Source: Desulfovibrio sp.
Lineage (GTDB): Bacteria > Desulfobacterota > Desulfovibrionia > Desulfovibrionales > Desulfovibrionaceae
Assembly (NCBI GenBank): GCA_017528345.1
Contig: JAFXOX010000064.1
Span: 26,737-90,736 of the forward strand
Direction of reading: 5' to 3'
DNA: 64,000 nucleotides
Below, piece after piece: positions 40,962-53,228 of this stretch. The notes beneath the pieces are model-generated. The model was not told the DNA's origin. It made no database searches and saw only the letters and a program-made list of their open reading frames with translations. The number at the start of each line of letters is the position of its first letter. Position 1 is the first letter of the stretch. Made by a program: the position numbers and the translations under genes.

Positions 40962-41008
40962 GCGCCCCTTATCCTGAAAAGGACAAAGGGGCGCTTGTCT
41001 TTTTTTTC
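40962..41008 (+). terminator. Terminator between clpX and lon
   Basis: GCGCCCCTT (40962-40970) pairs with AAGGGGCGC (40986-40994), then TTGTCTTTTTTTT. The lon ribosome site follows, so lon may have its own start or rely on read-through. Confidence 0.8.
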
Positions 41009-41023
41009 TTTCTTGAGGATATC

Positions 41024-43462
41024 ATGGCCGAAATCGTCAATCCGCCCTTGAATAAATTGCCGCTGATGCCCTTGCGCGAAGTGGTGATGTTTCCCAGAGC
41101 CATTATGCCGCTCTTTGTCGGCCGAGAAGCCTCCATTAAATCCATAGAAGCGGCACAAAAACTCTATGGTCGCCACATCTATCTGGTTGCCCAGAAAGAA
41201 CCCACCCATGACAGACCGAAGCCAAATGAGCTTTGTGCTGTTGGTGTGGTCAGCAAAGTTTTGCAAGTGCTTCGACTGCCTGACGGGACTATCAAGGTTC
41301 TTTTTGAGGGGTTGTATCGGGCGACCTGGAAGACTCTGGATAATATTGGTGAATTCCCCTTTGCGGTTGTGGAAAAGCTCAAAGACGAGAATCTGCGCTC
41401 AGAAGAAAACAATGCCCTGGTTCGCACCCTGCGTGACGCTCTTGATGACTACGCCAAGGTCAACCGTAAAATTCCCACGGATGTTATTGCAACTCTGCAA
41501 TCTATTACAGATCCAGCGCACCTGGCTGATGCCGTACTGCCACATCTGCGTGTTGAACCTGTGCGCAAGCAACAGGCCCTCGAGGAGTCAAATGTTACGA
41601 AGCGTTTGGAACTGGCCTATGAGATGCTGCAGAGTGAAATTGTCCTGGCAGGTGTCGAAAAACGTATTAAAAATCGCGTTAAGGTCCAGATGGAGCGCAA
41701 TCAGCGCGAATATTTTCTCAACGAGCAGATCAAGGCCATCAATAAGGAAATGGGACGTGATGACGATCCCAAGGCCGAGGCTGTGGAGCTTGAGCAAAAG
41801 CTGAAGCTGAAGAATATGCCTGAGGAGGCCATGGAGAAGGCCCTCTCAGAGGTGAGAAAATTACGTGCTATGCAGCCAGCAGCAGCGGAATACACAGTTG
41901 TCCGCAATTATATCGACTGGCTGATTGATTTGCCTTGGAATGATCTCAAAACTATTGAGATTGACATTGAAAAGGCTCGCAATATCCTCGATGGCGACCA
42001 TTACGGCCTGGAAAAAGCCAAGGACCGCATTCTGGAATATCTCGCTGTGCAGAAACTTTCTCAGGGATTGAAAGGGCCTATCCTCTGTTTTGTTGGGCCT
42101 CCTGGCGTTGGCAAAACTTCTCTCGCCAAATCTGTGGCCAAGGCAACAGGACGGGATTTTGTACGCCTTTCTCTGGGAGGCGTACGGGATGAGGCAGAAA
42201 TTAGAGGGCACAGAAGGACCTATGTCGGGGCACTGCCTGGCAAGATTCTGCAGTCGCTCAAACGTGTGAAATACAATAATCCACTTTTCTGTCTCGATGA
42301 AATTGACAAGATGACCTCAGACTACCGGGGGGATCCGGCCTCGGCGCTTCTTGAAGTGCTTGATCCTGAGCAGAACAATACTTTCGTTGATCATTATCTC
42401 GATCTTGAATACGATCTCTCCAAAATATTTTTTATCACTACGGCCAATTCTCTACATTCCATTCAAGGCCCTCTTCTTGACCGCATGGAGGTCATAGAGC
42501 TTTCAAGCTATCTTGAGACGGAAAAGCGTCATATTGCCAGGCGCCATCTTTTGCCCAAGCAGATTGCTGAGCATGGTCTTAAGGAATCCAATCTTCATCT
42601 TTCAGAAAAGGCGCTCCTTGAAGTCATTCGCAGCTATACCAGAGAAGCCGGTGTGCGCAATCTGGAACGGGAAATTGCCGCACTTTGTCGAAAGACGGCT
42701 ATCCGGCTTGTGGAGAGCGGCGATCTTGAGCAAAGTGTGAATATCACAACGCAGAGCTTACCTGGTATGCTTGGGGTCAAAAAATACCGTCATGAGGAAC
42801 GGGAAGAGGAAGCGCAGGTTGGGGTCTGTGCAGGCCTGGCCTATACGCAGTCAGGTGGTGAGATTCTCATGGTTGAGACCAGTCTGATGAGTGGTCAGGG
42901 CCATATTGTCATCACAGGTCAGTTGGGAGATGTGATGAAGGAGTCTGCGCGGGCAGCCCTTTCCTATGTGAGATCCCGTGCGGAAGTTTTTGGCCTTGAT
43001 CCGCGTTTTTACCGTAAAATCGATATTCACGTGCATGTGCCAGACGGCGCGACTCCCAAGGATGGCCCTTCAGCTGGTATCACCATTGCAACTTCCATTA
43101 CTTCAGCACTGCTTGGTTTTGCCGTACGTAATGATGTGTCCATGACAGGAGAGATTTCCTTGCGCGGCAGGGTATTGCCCATTGGCGGCCTGCGCGAGAA
43201 ATTGCTTGCAGCCCGTCGTGGTGGCATCAAAAAAGTGATTATTCCCCATGACAATGAAAAGGATCTCAAGGAAGTTCCCCATGAGGTCCTTAAAGATCTG
43301 GAGATCATTTTTGTGGACCATGTTGACGAAGTGTTGCCTGAAGCTTTAGCCGCAAGTTCTGAGGAAATCTTTGCGGGGCGAGTGACGGCGAGGCCTCTGT
43401 GCGAGAGCTTGCGCTCGGGCGAAAAAAAGGAGCCTGAAGGCTCCCATGTCAGTCCACAATAG
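41024..43462 (+). CDS. lon: Lon ATP-dependent protease
   Basis: Lon degrades misfolded and regulatory proteins. The 812 residues have the N-terminal substrate domain ([24 protein letters not shown]), Walker [16 protein letters not shown], the AAA+ lid and a proteolytic domain whose Ser-Lys dyad lies in [13 protein letters not shown] and [18 protein letters not shown]. It closes the tig-clpP-clpX-lon block. The C-terminal 35 residues after EEIFAG are charged and loose. Confidence 0.97.
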   Translation: MAEIVNPPLNKLPLMPLREVVMFPRAIMPLFVGREASIKSIEAAQKLYGRHIYLVAQKEPTHDRPKPNELCAVGVVSKVLQVLRLPDGTIKVLFEGLYRATWKTLDNIGEFPFAVVEKLKDENLRSEENNALVRTLRDALDDYAKVNRKIPTDVIATLQSITDPAHLADAVLPHLRVEPVRKQQALEESNVTKRLELAYEMLQSEIVLAGVEKRIKNRVKVQMERNQREYFLNEQIKAINKEMGRDDDPKAEAVELEQKLKLKNMPEEAMEKALSEVRKLRAMQPAAAEYTVVRNYIDWLIDLPWNDLKTIEIDIEKARNILDGDHYGLEKAKDRILEYLAVQKLSQGLKGPILCFVGPPGVGKTSLAKSVAKATGRDFVRLSLGGVRDEAEIRGHRRTYVGALPGKILQSLKRVKYNNPLFCLDEIDKMTSDYRGDPASALLEVLDPEQNNTFVDHYLDLEYDLSKIFFITTANSLHSIQGPLLDRMEVIELSSYLETEKRHIARRHLLPKQIAEHGLKESNLHLSEKALLEVIRSYTREAGVRNLEREIAALCRKTAIRLVESGDLEQSVNITTQSLPGMLGVKKYRHEEREEEAQVGVCAGLAYTQSGGEILMVETSLMSGQGHIVITGQLGDVMKESARAALSYVRSRAEVFGLDPRFYRKIDIHVHVPDGATPKDGPSAGITIATSITSALLGFAVRNDVSMTGEISLRGRVLPIGGLREKLLAARRGGIKKVIIPHDNEKDLKEVPHEVLKDLEIIFVDHVDEVLPEALAASSEEIFAGRVTARPLCESLRSGEKKEPEGSHVSPQ

Positions 43463-43484
43463 CTCACTATTGCTTGAATTGTTG

Positions 43485-43512
43485 AGCCTGCGTGTAAACG
43501 CAGGCTTTTTTT
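43485..43512 (+). terminator. Terminator of lon
   Basis: AGCCTGCG (43485-43492) pairs with CGCAGGCT (43499-43506) across TGTAAA, and the T run ends at 43512. Confidence 0.93.
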
Positions 43513-43770
43513 GTGTGCCCGGCATGGCGTTATCTAGAGGGTGAAAGTCCCGTGGAAGCTTTCGGCAAGAGGTAGTGAATCAAAGAAGAGCTCGAAAAGA
43601 GAGGGTATTAGGGGGTGCCTGCTTTGCTCAAGGATGTAGAGTCAACCGAGAAAAGGGGGGCAACCTCGGGGCTCTTGTGTATCCATGAGGAAGCGCGGAG
43701 ATGCTGGAATCACTCGTCCGATAGTGAGGTAGGGGCGGGCTGCCTTGAGCAGCCCCTTCTACCCTATTTG
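43513..43770 (+). mobile_element. Group II intron 5' fragment (no reverse transcriptase)
   Basis: GTGTGCCCGGCATGG begins right after the last T of the lon terminator and is followed by TCTAGAGGGTGAAAGTCCCG, the recurrent 5' start of bacterial group II introns (domain I). The sequence continues with the GGCAAGAGGTAGTGAATC stretch and ends in a long hairpin (GGGCTGC with GCAGCCC, near 43731-43767). No maturase frame and no domain V/VI are seen, so it is a truncated copy. The rest to 43825 is featureless. Confidence 0.75.
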
Positions 43771-43825
43771 GTCTGAAAACAGGCAATGTGTTTGAGGTGG
43801 ATCTTATTTGCGCGCTTTTGTGGCA
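43771..43825. other. Short gap between intron fragment and hisA
   Basis: Nothing recognisable. Together with the intron fragment it makes the 363-base gene-free stretch after lon. Confidence 0.4.
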
Positions 43826-44566
43826 TTATGCTCCAGCTTGTGCCGCAAGCCAGGCATTGGCCTCGGTGAGATTCAGACTGCCTTCATAAAGGGCTCGACC
43901 ACTGATGACGCCAGAAAGGCTGCCTTTTTTGCTGATCGGATAAAGCGCTTTGATATCATCAAGTGTTGCGATGCCCCCTGCGGCCAGGACGGGAATAGAA
44001 GAAATTTCCGCAAGGTGCGCAAGCATCTCGATATTGGCGCCGCTTTGCATGCCGTCGCGGCTGATATCCGTATAAATGAGGAAAGACGCTCCGGCGTCAA
44101 CAAGTTTTGGCAGGACTTCTTCAATCGATTCCTTAGTCTCGTGCACCCAGCCACGGGTCTTGAGAACACCGTGATCGGCATCCAGAGACACCCCAATTTT
44201 CTGGGGAAAACGCTTGCACAGCTCACGAAAAGCCCCTGGCTCTTCAAGAGCCATGGTTCCGATGATCAGACGCTTGACTCCGGCATCAAGGTAGCCCTGG
44301 GCTATTTCGGCATCGCGAATGCCTCCGCCAAGTTGGACTGGAATCGCGAGGCTTTGGCAGATTTGGCGAACAATCTCGAAGCTGCGAGCCTTTCCTTGAA
44401 AGGCACCGTCGAGATCAACAACGTGCAACCATTGTGCTCCGAGTTTTTGCCAGTGCAGGGCCGCTCCCACCGGATCATCATTAAAGACCGTGACCTGATC
44501 GGCCTGTCCCTGACGCAGGCGCACAGCTTTTCCTTTTTGAATATCAACTGCGGGATAGATGATCAT
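43826..44566 (-). CDS. hisA: Phosphoribosyl-formimino-AICAR isomerase HisA
   Basis: HisA isomerises ProFAR to PRFAR in histidine synthesis. The 246 residues form a beta/alpha barrel with duplicated halves. The catalytic Asp8 lies in [14 protein letters not shown], its partner in [12 protein letters not shown], and the phosphate sites in LGGGIRDAE and VLAAGGIA. The start overlaps the preceding lipoprotein by four bases (ATGA), so translation is coupled. Confidence 0.96.
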   Translation of the reverse strand: MIIYPAVDIQKGKAVRLRQGQADQVTVFNDDPVGAALHWQKLGAQWLHVVDLDGAFQGKARSFEIVRQICQSLAIPVQLGGGIRDAEIAQGYLDAGVKRLIIGTMALEEPGAFRELCKRFPQKIGVSLDADHGVLKTRGWVHETKESIEEVLPKLVDAGASFLIYTDISRDGMQSGANIEMLAHLAEISSIPVLAAGGIATLDDIKALYPISKKGSLSGVISGRALYEGSLNLTEANAWLAAQAGA

Positions 44567-45228
44567 AGGCCAAGCTCTTTCTTTGCTTTGAGCATACCTT
44601 CAGTGGCGAGATCTTCCGCTGTAATCCAGCTGCCACGCCGTTTGAGGAAGGAGCCCAGTTCCAGAAAATTCTCACTCAAGGGACGCTGTTTTTCATCAAA
44701 GACACTGCGTGACATCACCGTGCCTGAGGCGATTTTAAGAAGGAAAAACTGCAAATGTACAGCCGCTGATTGGGTTACGCCAGCACGAGAACCCTCTCGC
44801 TGATGCCAGTCCAGGACAAAAGGTACAAGCAAAAGGTCACAGTTTTGCTGCCTGCCATAGGCTAGCCAGTCCTTGAGAGCCATAGGCTGGCCGGCATCGT
44901 GGTAGGCTATAGATGTCTTTTTGAGCGGTGTTTTCAAAAACGTATAATTACGTTTGGACTGGGAAGACGTCAGTATCGTACGCAGCTGACGGTCGAGCTG
45001 CAGGAGATCTTTTTCTTCAATCTTGCCCTGAGGCGTGGGAATTTGCCCTGTGATCAGTTCAGCCGTGCTTGTTGGCTGGGAAAAGGGCGCAATACTGACC
45101 CGATAGCTGTGGGAAAGAATAACAGGAACATCGGCTGTGGAGCGAGGACGTTGACTGCAGGCTGTAAGAGCGGTGATCGCTGCCAGCAGAAAAAGAGAAA
45201 AAATATAATGGTAGGGAATGCTTCTCAT
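44563..45228 (-). CDS. Predicted lipoprotein between hisB and hisA
   Basis: A 221-residue envelope protein. The signal ([12 protein letters not shown]) ends in the lipobox LTAC, so it is probably lipidated. The body is an alpha/beta mix I do not recognise ([38 protein letters not shown]), somewhat like outer-membrane assembly lipoproteins. It overlaps hisB by one base and hisA by four, tightly wedged in a histidine operon, although nothing in its sequence suggests a histidine role. Confidence 0.75.
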   Translation of the reverse strand: MRSIPYHYIFSLFLLAAITALTACSQRPRSTADVPVILSHSYRVSIAPFSQPTSTAELITGQIPTPQGKIEEKDLLQLDRQLRTILTSSQSKRNYTFLKTPLKKTSIAYHDAGQPMALKDWLAYGRQQNCDLLLVPFVLDWHQREGSRAGVTQSAAVHLQFFLLKIASGTVMSRSVFDEKQRPLSENFLELGSFLKRRGSWITAEDLATEGMLKAKKELGL

Positions 45229-45827
45229 CAGTCTAGTCCTCCCTTGGTACTTCTGATCATTTGTCCTTGCCTGCGTGTGGCCTGAGCCAGGGCCAATCCC
45301 AGCCCCTTGGCCGCCGATTCCAGAAGATGGTGTCCGTTTTTGCCGTAGAGAAAGGCAACATGAAGATTGAAGCGACCACTGGAGGCAAGAGCTTTGTAGA
45401 ATTCACGCCAGACATCTTTTTCCTCATGGGCGATAATTGGTGGCAGAAGTTCGTCGCCACGCCATTCAAGCCATGGCCGACCTGAAAGATCAATGGTCAC
45501 TTCAGCCAGGGCCTCGTCCATGGGAACGCGTCCATAGCCCACACGGGCAATGCCTTTTCTATCTCCCAGAGCGTCGAGAATGGTTTGGCCAAGAACAAGA
45601 CCTGTGTCTTCGACGCTGTGATGGGCATCTACAAAGAGATCTCCGGAACACGAGAGCGTGCAGTCCATGCCGGCCCAGAACAGCGTGAGGGTGAGCATAT
45701 GATCGAACATCCCGAAACCTGTGGTGATCTTGGTTGTACCTGAACCGTCAAGAGTAAGATCAAGGGAAATTTCGCTTTCCTTGGTCTTGCGTTCATAATG
45801 GGCCTGGCGCGCACAATTTTCTGACAT
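45228..45827 (-). CDS. hisB: Imidazoleglycerol-phosphate dehydratase HisB
   Basis: HisB dehydrates imidazole glycerol phosphate. The 199 residues are the monofunctional form without the HAD phosphatase domain. Metal-binding His clusters are [29 protein letters not shown] and the later [22 protein letters not shown]. It is followed at once by the lipoprotein and hisA, and preceded by tatC. Confidence 0.96.
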   Translation of the reverse strand: MSENCARQAHYERKTKESEISLDLTLDGSGTTKITTGFGMFDHMLTLTLFWAGMDCTLSCSGDLFVDAHHSVEDTGLVLGQTILDALGDRKGIARVGYGRVPMDEALAEVTIDLSGRPWLEWRGDELLPPIIAHEEKDVWREFYKALASSGRFNLHVAFLYGKNGHHLLESAAKGLGLALAQATRRQGQMIRSTKGGLD

Positions 45828-45854
45828 GGCAAGCTCTTTGGCAAAAGGGGAATA

Positions 45855-46877
45855 TCAGACTGCGTCCGACGTCGTGTCGGATTTTTGGGAGTCTGTTTTT
45901 TTCTTGCGTCCAAAAAGGGCGGCAATAAGAATGCTGATTTCATAGAGCACGAGCATAGGTCCTGCCATCAGAAGCTGGCTGACCACGTCGGGCGGTGTGA
46001 GAATCGCTGCCACAATAAAAATGATGAGAACAGCATAGCGCCGCATTTTGCGCATACCACTGGCTGTGACAATGCCAAGCCGCGCGAGGAAGAAGGAAAA
46101 AAGCGGCATTTCAAAGATTAGGCCAAAGGCAATGAGCAACTTGAGTACGAAATCCAGATAGTCGCTGATCTTGGGAGTTGCGATAATGCTTTCTGTGGCA
46201 AAGCTGATAAAGAAGGTAAAAACGTAGGGAAAAACGATGAAAAAACAGAAGAGTCCACCACCTATGAAAAAGATGGCAGAGAGAAAGGCAATGGGGATGA
46301 TATATTTTTTTTCTTCCTCGTAGAGGCCGGGGGCAATGAAGGACCAGATTTGATAGAAAATGACAGGACTTGCCACAAAAATTCCCGCAACCAGAGCGAT
46401 GAACATGCGGGTGAAAAAGCCTTCGGGCAAGGTGGTGTAGATGGGGTGTGAGCCTTCAGGTAAAACGGCGAGCAGTGGATTGACCAGCGTATCGAAAATC
46501 GGGTCCACCACTATCCAGCAGCCCACAAAACAGACTATGACCGCAATGCAGGCACGTGTCAGACAACGGCGCAGCTCATTGAGATGCTCCATAAGCGTCA
46601 TGGGCCTGCCGCTTTCCTCATCTGAGTCATCAGGTTCATCCGCGTTTTGACCCATCAGAGCATGGGGCAGAGGACCCTGTGATTGCTTTTGAGGCTCTGC
46701 GGCTTGATCCGGAGAAGGCTCATGTTCTGCTTGTGCGTTTTCTTCGCCCTGATTTGCTGAATTATCAGCATGTGGGGCAAGATCATCTGCAGACTCAGAC
46801 TGGGCATTTTGTTCGGAGATGCTGGCTGTGTCCTTGAGAATCTCTGTCGTGGAGGTGTCTGGATTGTGCTGACTCAT
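45855..46877 (-). CDS. tatC: TatC twin-arginine translocase core, long acidic N-terminus
   Basis: TatC recognises twin-arginine signal peptides and forms the receptor with TatB. The 340 residues have six membrane helices and the conserved TLMEHLNELRRCL, FYQIWSFIAPGLYEEEKKY and LLIAFGLIFEMPLF. The first 92 or so residues, before that start, are Gln, Asp, Glu and Ser rich and low complexity, unlike usual TatC. The start overlaps the tatB stop (ATGA). Confidence 0.94.
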   Translation of the reverse strand: MSQHNPDTSTTEILKDTASISEQNAQSESADDLAPHADNSANQGEENAQAEHEPSPDQAAEPQKQSQGPLPHALMGQNADEPDDSDEESGRPMTLMEHLNELRRCLTRACIAVIVCFVGCWIVVDPIFDTLVNPLLAVLPEGSHPIYTTLPEGFFTRMFIALVAGIFVASPVIFYQIWSFIAPGLYEEEKKYIIPIAFLSAIFFIGGGLFCFFIVFPYVFTFFISFATESIIATPKISDYLDFVLKLLIAFGLIFEMPLFSFFLARLGIVTASGMRKMRRYAVLIIFIVAAILTPPDVVSQLLMAGPMLVLYEISILIAALFGRKKKTDSQKSDTTSDAV

Positions 46878-47404
46878 GCCACAGAACCTGGGGAAGAAGA
46901 TGGAGGGGATGTTGGCTGATTTTTGGCATTATCTGAGGCCTGTGCTTCTGCCTGTGTTTTGGCGAGAGCCCGGGCCAGGGGACTGTCGGCTGCAGGTGCG
47001 TGAATTTCTGCTGCTGTGCTTTGGACGAGGTTATCGTTTGACGCGGCTTTTGTGCCTTTTTCCTCATCATATATGCCAGATTCAGCCTTAGCCTGTTTGG
47101 CCTTTGCCGCTTTTTCTTCCGCCTGTCTGCGCCGCTCAGCAAGCTTTTGCGCTCTCATCTCATCTTCAGCCTGTTCTTTCACTGCCTGGCTGCGTTCTTC
47201 GGCAGACATTTTTTGCATTTGTTCTTTTTGTTCCTCGCGAGCGGCCTCAGCGTTCAATGTCCGCTGAAAATCTGTAGAAACGCGCCTGAATTCGCCAACC
47301 ACCCGGCCAATAGTTCGGGAAACATTGGCCAGGCTTTTGGGACCAAGAACGATGAGTCCGACCAGAAGAATGACGAGGAGCTCCGTGCTGCCGATACCAA
47401 ACAT
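46874..47404 (-). CDS. tatB: TatB (TatA/B family) translocase subunit
   Basis: TatB forms the receptor complex with TatC. The 176 residues have the N-terminal membrane helix with the family glutamate (MFGIGSTELLVILLVGLIVLGP), the amphipathic helix SLANVSRTIGRVVGEFRRV and a long charged coiled coil rich in Gln, Glu and Ala. It overlaps tatC by four bases. No separate TatA is in view. Confidence 0.9.
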   Translation of the reverse strand: MFGIGSTELLVILLVGLIVLGPKSLANVSRTIGRVVGEFRRVSTDFQRTLNAEAAREEQKEQMQKMSAEERSQAVKEQAEDEMRAQKLAERRRQAEEKAAKAKQAKAESGIYDEEKGTKAASNDNLVQSTAAEIHAPAADSPLARALAKTQAEAQASDNAKNQPTSPPSSSPGSVA

Positions 47405-47578
47405 ACAATCCTCTGAAGCGTCGAAAGTTCCCAGGTCAGTCTTTACTCGCTGACTGCACCTGGTTCAACAAAGAACAAAAAATACTACACTAAAGAGACA
47501 ATTCAGGTCAATGACAGAGAGAACGCGCAATCTGCCTGACTAGCCTGCAGGCGAGGAGACGGATCTCAAAGAAGTGAA

Positions 47579-47616
47579 TCGCGCCGTACTTCCGTGTAAG
47601 CGGAAATACGGCGCGA
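47579..47616. repeat. Long inverted repeat downstream of guaA
   Basis: TCGCGCCGTACTTCCG pairs with CGGAAATACGGCGCGA over 16 bases with one mismatch and a six-base loop. There is no T run on the minus strand, so it may be a weak or protein-dependent terminator or an mRNA end stabiliser for guaA. Confidence 0.7.
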
Positions 47617-47636
47617 CATTGAATGTCTTTGACAGC

Positions 47637-49178
47637 TTATTCCCATTCGATAGTGCTTGGTGGTTTGGAGGAAACGTCGTAGACGACCCTGTTGACCCCC
47701 TTGACCTCATTAATGATGCGACTTGAAATGCGGGCAAGAAGGTCATAGGGCAGTCTTGACCAGTCAGCAGTCATGGCGTCCACACTATCAACCACGCGTA
47801 GAGCGATGACATGCTCATAGGTGCGGTCATCTCCCATGACACCAACCGTGCGCAAAGGTAAAAGGACAGCAAATCCCTGCCAGACCTTGCGATCGTAGCC
47901 GGAAGTGTGCATTTCCTCCTGAACAATCTGGTCAGCATGTCGCAGAATGACAAGACGGTCTTCTGTGACCTGGCCAAGAACTCGGATGGCCAAACCAGGG
48001 CCTGGGAAGGGCTGACGCCAGATAATCTGATCTGGCAGACCCAGCTCCTGACCGACTTTGCGCACCTCATCCTTGAAGAGTTCACGCAGAGGCTCAATGA
48101 GCTTGAGTTTCATGGTTTCAGGCAGTCCACCCACATTGTGGTGGCTCTTGATGACGGCGCTAGGACCGCGAGAGGAAACCGATTCAATGACATCAGGGTA
48201 GAGCGTCCCTTGGGCCAGAAAATCGACTTTGGGGAGCTTTTTGGCCTCTTCGTCGAAAATTTCAATAAAGGTGTGACCGATAATTTTGCGTTTTTTCTCC
48301 GGATCATCCACTCCTGTCAGACGCGAGAGAAAGCGTGAGCCTGCCTGTACATGAATGAGGTTCAGATCAAGATGTTTTCCAAGATATTCTGTGACGTTTT
48401 TGGCTTCACCGGCACGGAGAAGGCCATTATCCACAAAGATGCAGTGCAGTCTGTGACCTATGGCCCGATGCAGGAGTACCGCCACAACCGTGGAGTCAAT
48501 TCCCCCAGAAAGCGCGCAGACCACATGTCGTTCGCCCACTTCATTGCGCAGTCTTGCAATTTCTTCCGCGACAAAGTTCGACATGCTCCAATCGGCTTTG
48601 ATTTTGCAAATCTCAAAGAGAAAATTCTGCAGAATGCGGTGACCTTCCTCTGTATGGTGCACTTCAGGATGAAACTGCACGGCGTAGATGTTACGTGTGG
48701 GGTCAGCCATAGCGGCAATGTCTAAGGTCGCCGTCTTGCCGATGATCTCAAAACCCTTGGGAACTTCAAGCACTCTGTCGCCGTGACTCATCCAGACCCT
48801 GAGATCCTTGTCCGGCAGTCCCTGCCAGAGTGGACTTGCCTGTGTGCAGGTGAGTTCAGCCGGACCGTACTCGCGCGTGGTGGAAGTGGCAAGCTTCCCA
48901 GCCAGGGTTTTGGCCAGAAGCTGCATGCCGTAGCAGATGCCCAGGATGGGAACATTGAGTTCAAGCAGCCCAGGATTCAGATCCGGCGCGTTGGCTTCTC
49001 CGACACTGGCCGGACCGCCTGAGAGAATGATGGCCGCAGGCGACAGGGCTTTGATTTTGGCCATGTCGGTGTCGAAAGGATGAATTTCAGAATAGACACC
49101 GGCTTCGCGCACGCGGCGGGCGATAAGCTGGGTGACCTGAGAACCGTAGTCAATGATCAAAACGGTATTTCTTGGCAT
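47637..49178 (-). CDS. guaA: GMP synthase
   Basis: GuaA aminates XMP to GMP with glutamine and ATP. The 513 residues contain the class I glutamine amidotransferase with the active Cys in [15 protein letters not shown] and His in [11 protein letters not shown], the ATP pyrophosphatase P-loop [13 protein letters not shown], and a C-terminal dimer domain ending PSTIEWE. The ATG at 49178 follows AGGGAGG. It lies 26 bases after guaB, so both form one operon. Confidence 0.97.
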   Translation of the reverse strand: MPRNTVLIIDYGSQVTQLIARRVREAGVYSEIHPFDTDMAKIKALSPAAIILSGGPASVGEANAPDLNPGLLELNVPILGICYGMQLLAKTLAGKLATSTTREYGPAELTCTQASPLWQGLPDKDLRVWMSHGDRVLEVPKGFEIIGKTATLDIAAMADPTRNIYAVQFHPEVHHTEEGHRILQNFLFEICKIKADWSMSNFVAEEIARLRNEVGERHVVCALSGGIDSTVVAVLLHRAIGHRLHCIFVDNGLLRAGEAKNVTEYLGKHLDLNLIHVQAGSRFLSRLTGVDDPEKKRKIIGHTFIEIFDEEAKKLPKVDFLAQGTLYPDVIESVSSRGPSAVIKSHHNVGGLPETMKLKLIEPLRELFKDEVRKVGQELGLPDQIIWRQPFPGPGLAIRVLGQVTEDRLVILRHADQIVQEEMHTSGYDRKVWQGFAVLLPLRTVGVMGDDRTYEHVIALRVVDSVDAMTADWSRLPYDLLARISSRIINEVKGVNRVVYDVSSKPPSTIEWE

Positions 49179-49204
49179 GTTTGGCCTCCCTGCTGACGTG
49201 CGGT

Positions 49205-51058
<1,854 letters not shown>

Positions 51059-52618
51059 ATGCCCAAGGATGCACAAGCTTCGGTAGCCGAAATCAAGGGG
51101 CTGCCACAGCCAAGCCAGACCACAGCAGGAAAAAAAGTGGTTGTGGCGGCTCTTTTGGCGTGCATTGTGGCGGCTTGTCTGGTTTTTTTTGTAACCAGGC
51201 CACCAGAGGTGCAGGAAAAGCTGCGCCAGGATGCTTCCAATCTGCGTGAGGAAGCAGCCAAGCTGGTGGATGATGCCACTCGTGGTACTCCACTAGCCGG
51301 CAGCGGCGATCTTTTGCGTGAGCCACCCCCGCCTCCGCCTGCGGCTGTCTTGCATCCTTCCACAAATCCTGGAACCCTTGCCGGACCAGTGATTAGGGGG
51401 CCAAGCGGCATCGAAGGCATGCTCATGCCAGACGGCAGTTTTCGCCGAGAAGGCCAGCAGGTGGTTGAGAAAGTTCAGGAAGATACCCGTCTGAAAAAAG
51501 ATTTTGTAGAGGATCTCGCGGATTTTATCGTGCGGCGCTATCAGCCCGATGCCCGCGGTGGGCATCTGACCTTATCCCTGCAAAGTGTCAATCAGCATTG
51601 TGGCATACGTATGAATACCGAAGCTGGTGGCGGGCGGACAGCGCTGATGCGCTACGCATTTCAGCCGACCATGCTGCGTGGTCTTTATCATCTTTATGTG
51701 CAAAACTTCTTGCAGACATTGACCCTCTCAGCGCAAAAACGGCATATCGAAGCACATCTTCCGGATCTTCAGCGCCAGCTGGCTCAGAAAAGTGCAAGTG
51801 TCGCAGCTGCTGTTGAGGCTATGCTCAAATCTCCAGATTTTGAAAAACATCTGGCTGATTATGAAAAATTTGCTGAAGCTTGTGAAAATCTGAGTGCCCA
51901 GATCACAGGCGCACTTTTTGATGTGGATCAGCTAAACGAGGGACATGCCCAGCCTTCAGAGATGCGGACAGCCCAGCTCAGAGTCACCGGTCTTAATGCC
52001 AAATTGCGGCGATCCTTGGAAAACCGGGATAATGCCTTGCGACATTTGCTTACAGCTTTGAAGGTGACCCGAGATCCTCTTCTTGACGATGATAGTCTCC
52101 TCTTTTTGGCTCTCTGGGTACATAGACGTATGGCACAGGGAGGTTCCGCGCGCGAGGCCGTACAAACCTCGGTTGAGATTTTGCGAGATCTTGCAAAACG
52201 ACTTTTGCTGGCGTGTGAGGAGCCAAAAAAAGCACAGGCTGAAGAACAGAAACCAGTTCAAACTCCGTCTGAACGCCCGAATCCCAGATCTCCTGGAGCC
52301 ACTCTCGTTGAGGATGCAGAAATCCGCAGTCCGGGGAATAGACCTGCTTCTGTGCAACCTATTTCTGACAAAAAAACAGAAGCAGAACAGACACCAGCAG
52401 CTTCCCAGAAGGAGACTGACTCAGCTGAGGTCGCCCAAACGCCTGCTCCAGAAGCTTTGCCTGAGCGAGAAGTTCCGACTGTGGAAAATGTCCCAGCTCA
52501 TGCAGAAGAAAAAGCAAAGAGTCCAAAGGACTGGCAGCCACCCGTGGACGATGGTCTCCCTCAGACCATTCAGATTCCTATCCTTGCGCCAAGCAGAAGC
52601 TCACGGGAAGCTTTATGA
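51059..52618 (+). CDS. Unknown membrane-anchored protein, coupled to cobU
   Basis: A 519-residue protein with one N-terminal membrane helix (VVVAALLACIVAACLVFFVT, about 22-45), a Pro-rich spacer (REPPPPPPAAV), a helical periplasmic domain (about 120-370) and a Pro/Glu/Ala-rich low-complexity tail. I recognise no family. The ATG at 51059 follows AAGGAG; a frame start at 51014 is not supported. Its stop overlaps the cobU start by four bases (ATGA), so the two are translated together even though nothing else suggests a cobalamin role. Confidence 0.75.
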   Translation: MPKDAQASVAEIKGLPQPSQTTAGKKVVVAALLACIVAACLVFFVTRPPEVQEKLRQDASNLREEAAKLVDDATRGTPLAGSGDLLREPPPPPPAAVLHPSTNPGTLAGPVIRGPSGIEGMLMPDGSFRREGQQVVEKVQEDTRLKKDFVEDLADFIVRRYQPDARGGHLTLSLQSVNQHCGIRMNTEAGGGRTALMRYAFQPTMLRGLYHLYVQNFLQTLTLSAQKRHIEAHLPDLQRQLAQKSASVAAAVEAMLKSPDFEKHLADYEKFAEACENLSAQITGALFDVDQLNEGHAQPSEMRTAQLRVTGLNAKLRRSLENRDNALRHLLTALKVTRDPLLDDDSLLFLALWVHRRMAQGGSAREAVQTSVEILRDLAKRLLLACEEPKKAQAEEQKPVQTPSERPNPRSPGATLVEDAEIRSPGNRPASVQPISDKKTEAEQTPAASQKETDSAEVAQTPAPEALPEREVPTVENVPAHAEEKAKSPKDWQPPVDDGLPQTIQIPILAPSRSSREAL

Positions 52619-53190
52619 AGGGACAGCCTTCGCTTTTTGTGGTGGGAGGAACCCGCTCTGGCAAAAGTGCTCTCGCTTTACGCTGGGCGAAAGCTCAAGG
52701 TGAGAGACGGCTCTTTGTGGCCACACTTCGAGTTTGCGATGAGGAAATGGCCAAACGTGTGGCTCGGCACAGAGCGGAACGAGGATCGGATTGGGAAGTC
52801 TGCGAAGAACCGCTGACTCTGGAAGAGGCCCTAAAGGCTCGCTTAGATCAAGGAACGCCAGATGTTTTGCTCCTTGACTGCTTGAGTTCATGGATTGCCA
52901 ATCTTCTGGCAGCAGAACTTGCGGCCTCTGAGATTCTCCAACGCGTGCGTTCACTGGGCGCATTTTTGTGTACTGCCCCGTGTGCAGTCGCTCTTGTCAG
53001 CCTTGAGACCGGTCTTGGTATTGTGCCGGTCTCTGCTCTTGGCAGGCTTTACAGGGATATCTTAGGTGAGAGCAATCAGATCCTCGCTAAGTGTTTTACC
53101 AATGTGCTTTTTGTTGCCTGTGGCTTACCTCTTGTGCTTAAAGGGCATTTGCCGGCGGAGCTTATGGGGCAATCAACCGAGGAACATTAA
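52615..53190 (+). CDS. cobU: Adenosylcobinamide kinase / guanylyltransferase CobU
   Basis: CobU phosphorylates adenosylcobinamide and activates it with GMP during cobalamin nucleotide loop assembly. The 191 residues have P-loop GGTRSGKS (11-18), the guanylylated His region KRVARHRAERGSDWEVCEEP, and LLDCLSSWIANLL with VSLETGLGIVP. No other cobalamin gene is in view and no B12 riboswitch is seen upstream. It is coupled to the preceding membrane protein. Confidence 0.93.
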   Translation: MKGQPSLFVVGGTRSGKSALALRWAKAQGERRLFVATLRVCDEEMAKRVARHRAERGSDWEVCEEPLTLEEALKARLDQGTPDVLLLDCLSSWIANLLAAELAASEILQRVRSLGAFLCTAPCAVALVSLETGLGIVPVSALGRLYRDILGESNQILAKCFTNVLFVACGLPLVLKGHLPAELMGQSTEEH

Positions 53191-53228
53191 GGAGGCGGCT
53201 TGAGGCGTTTTGTGCAAGCCGAAGAATC

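Noticed and set aside
43808..44803. A 331-residue plus-strand frame opposite hisA and the lipoprotein
   Set aside because: It is the antisense of recognisable genes, and its translation matches nothing.
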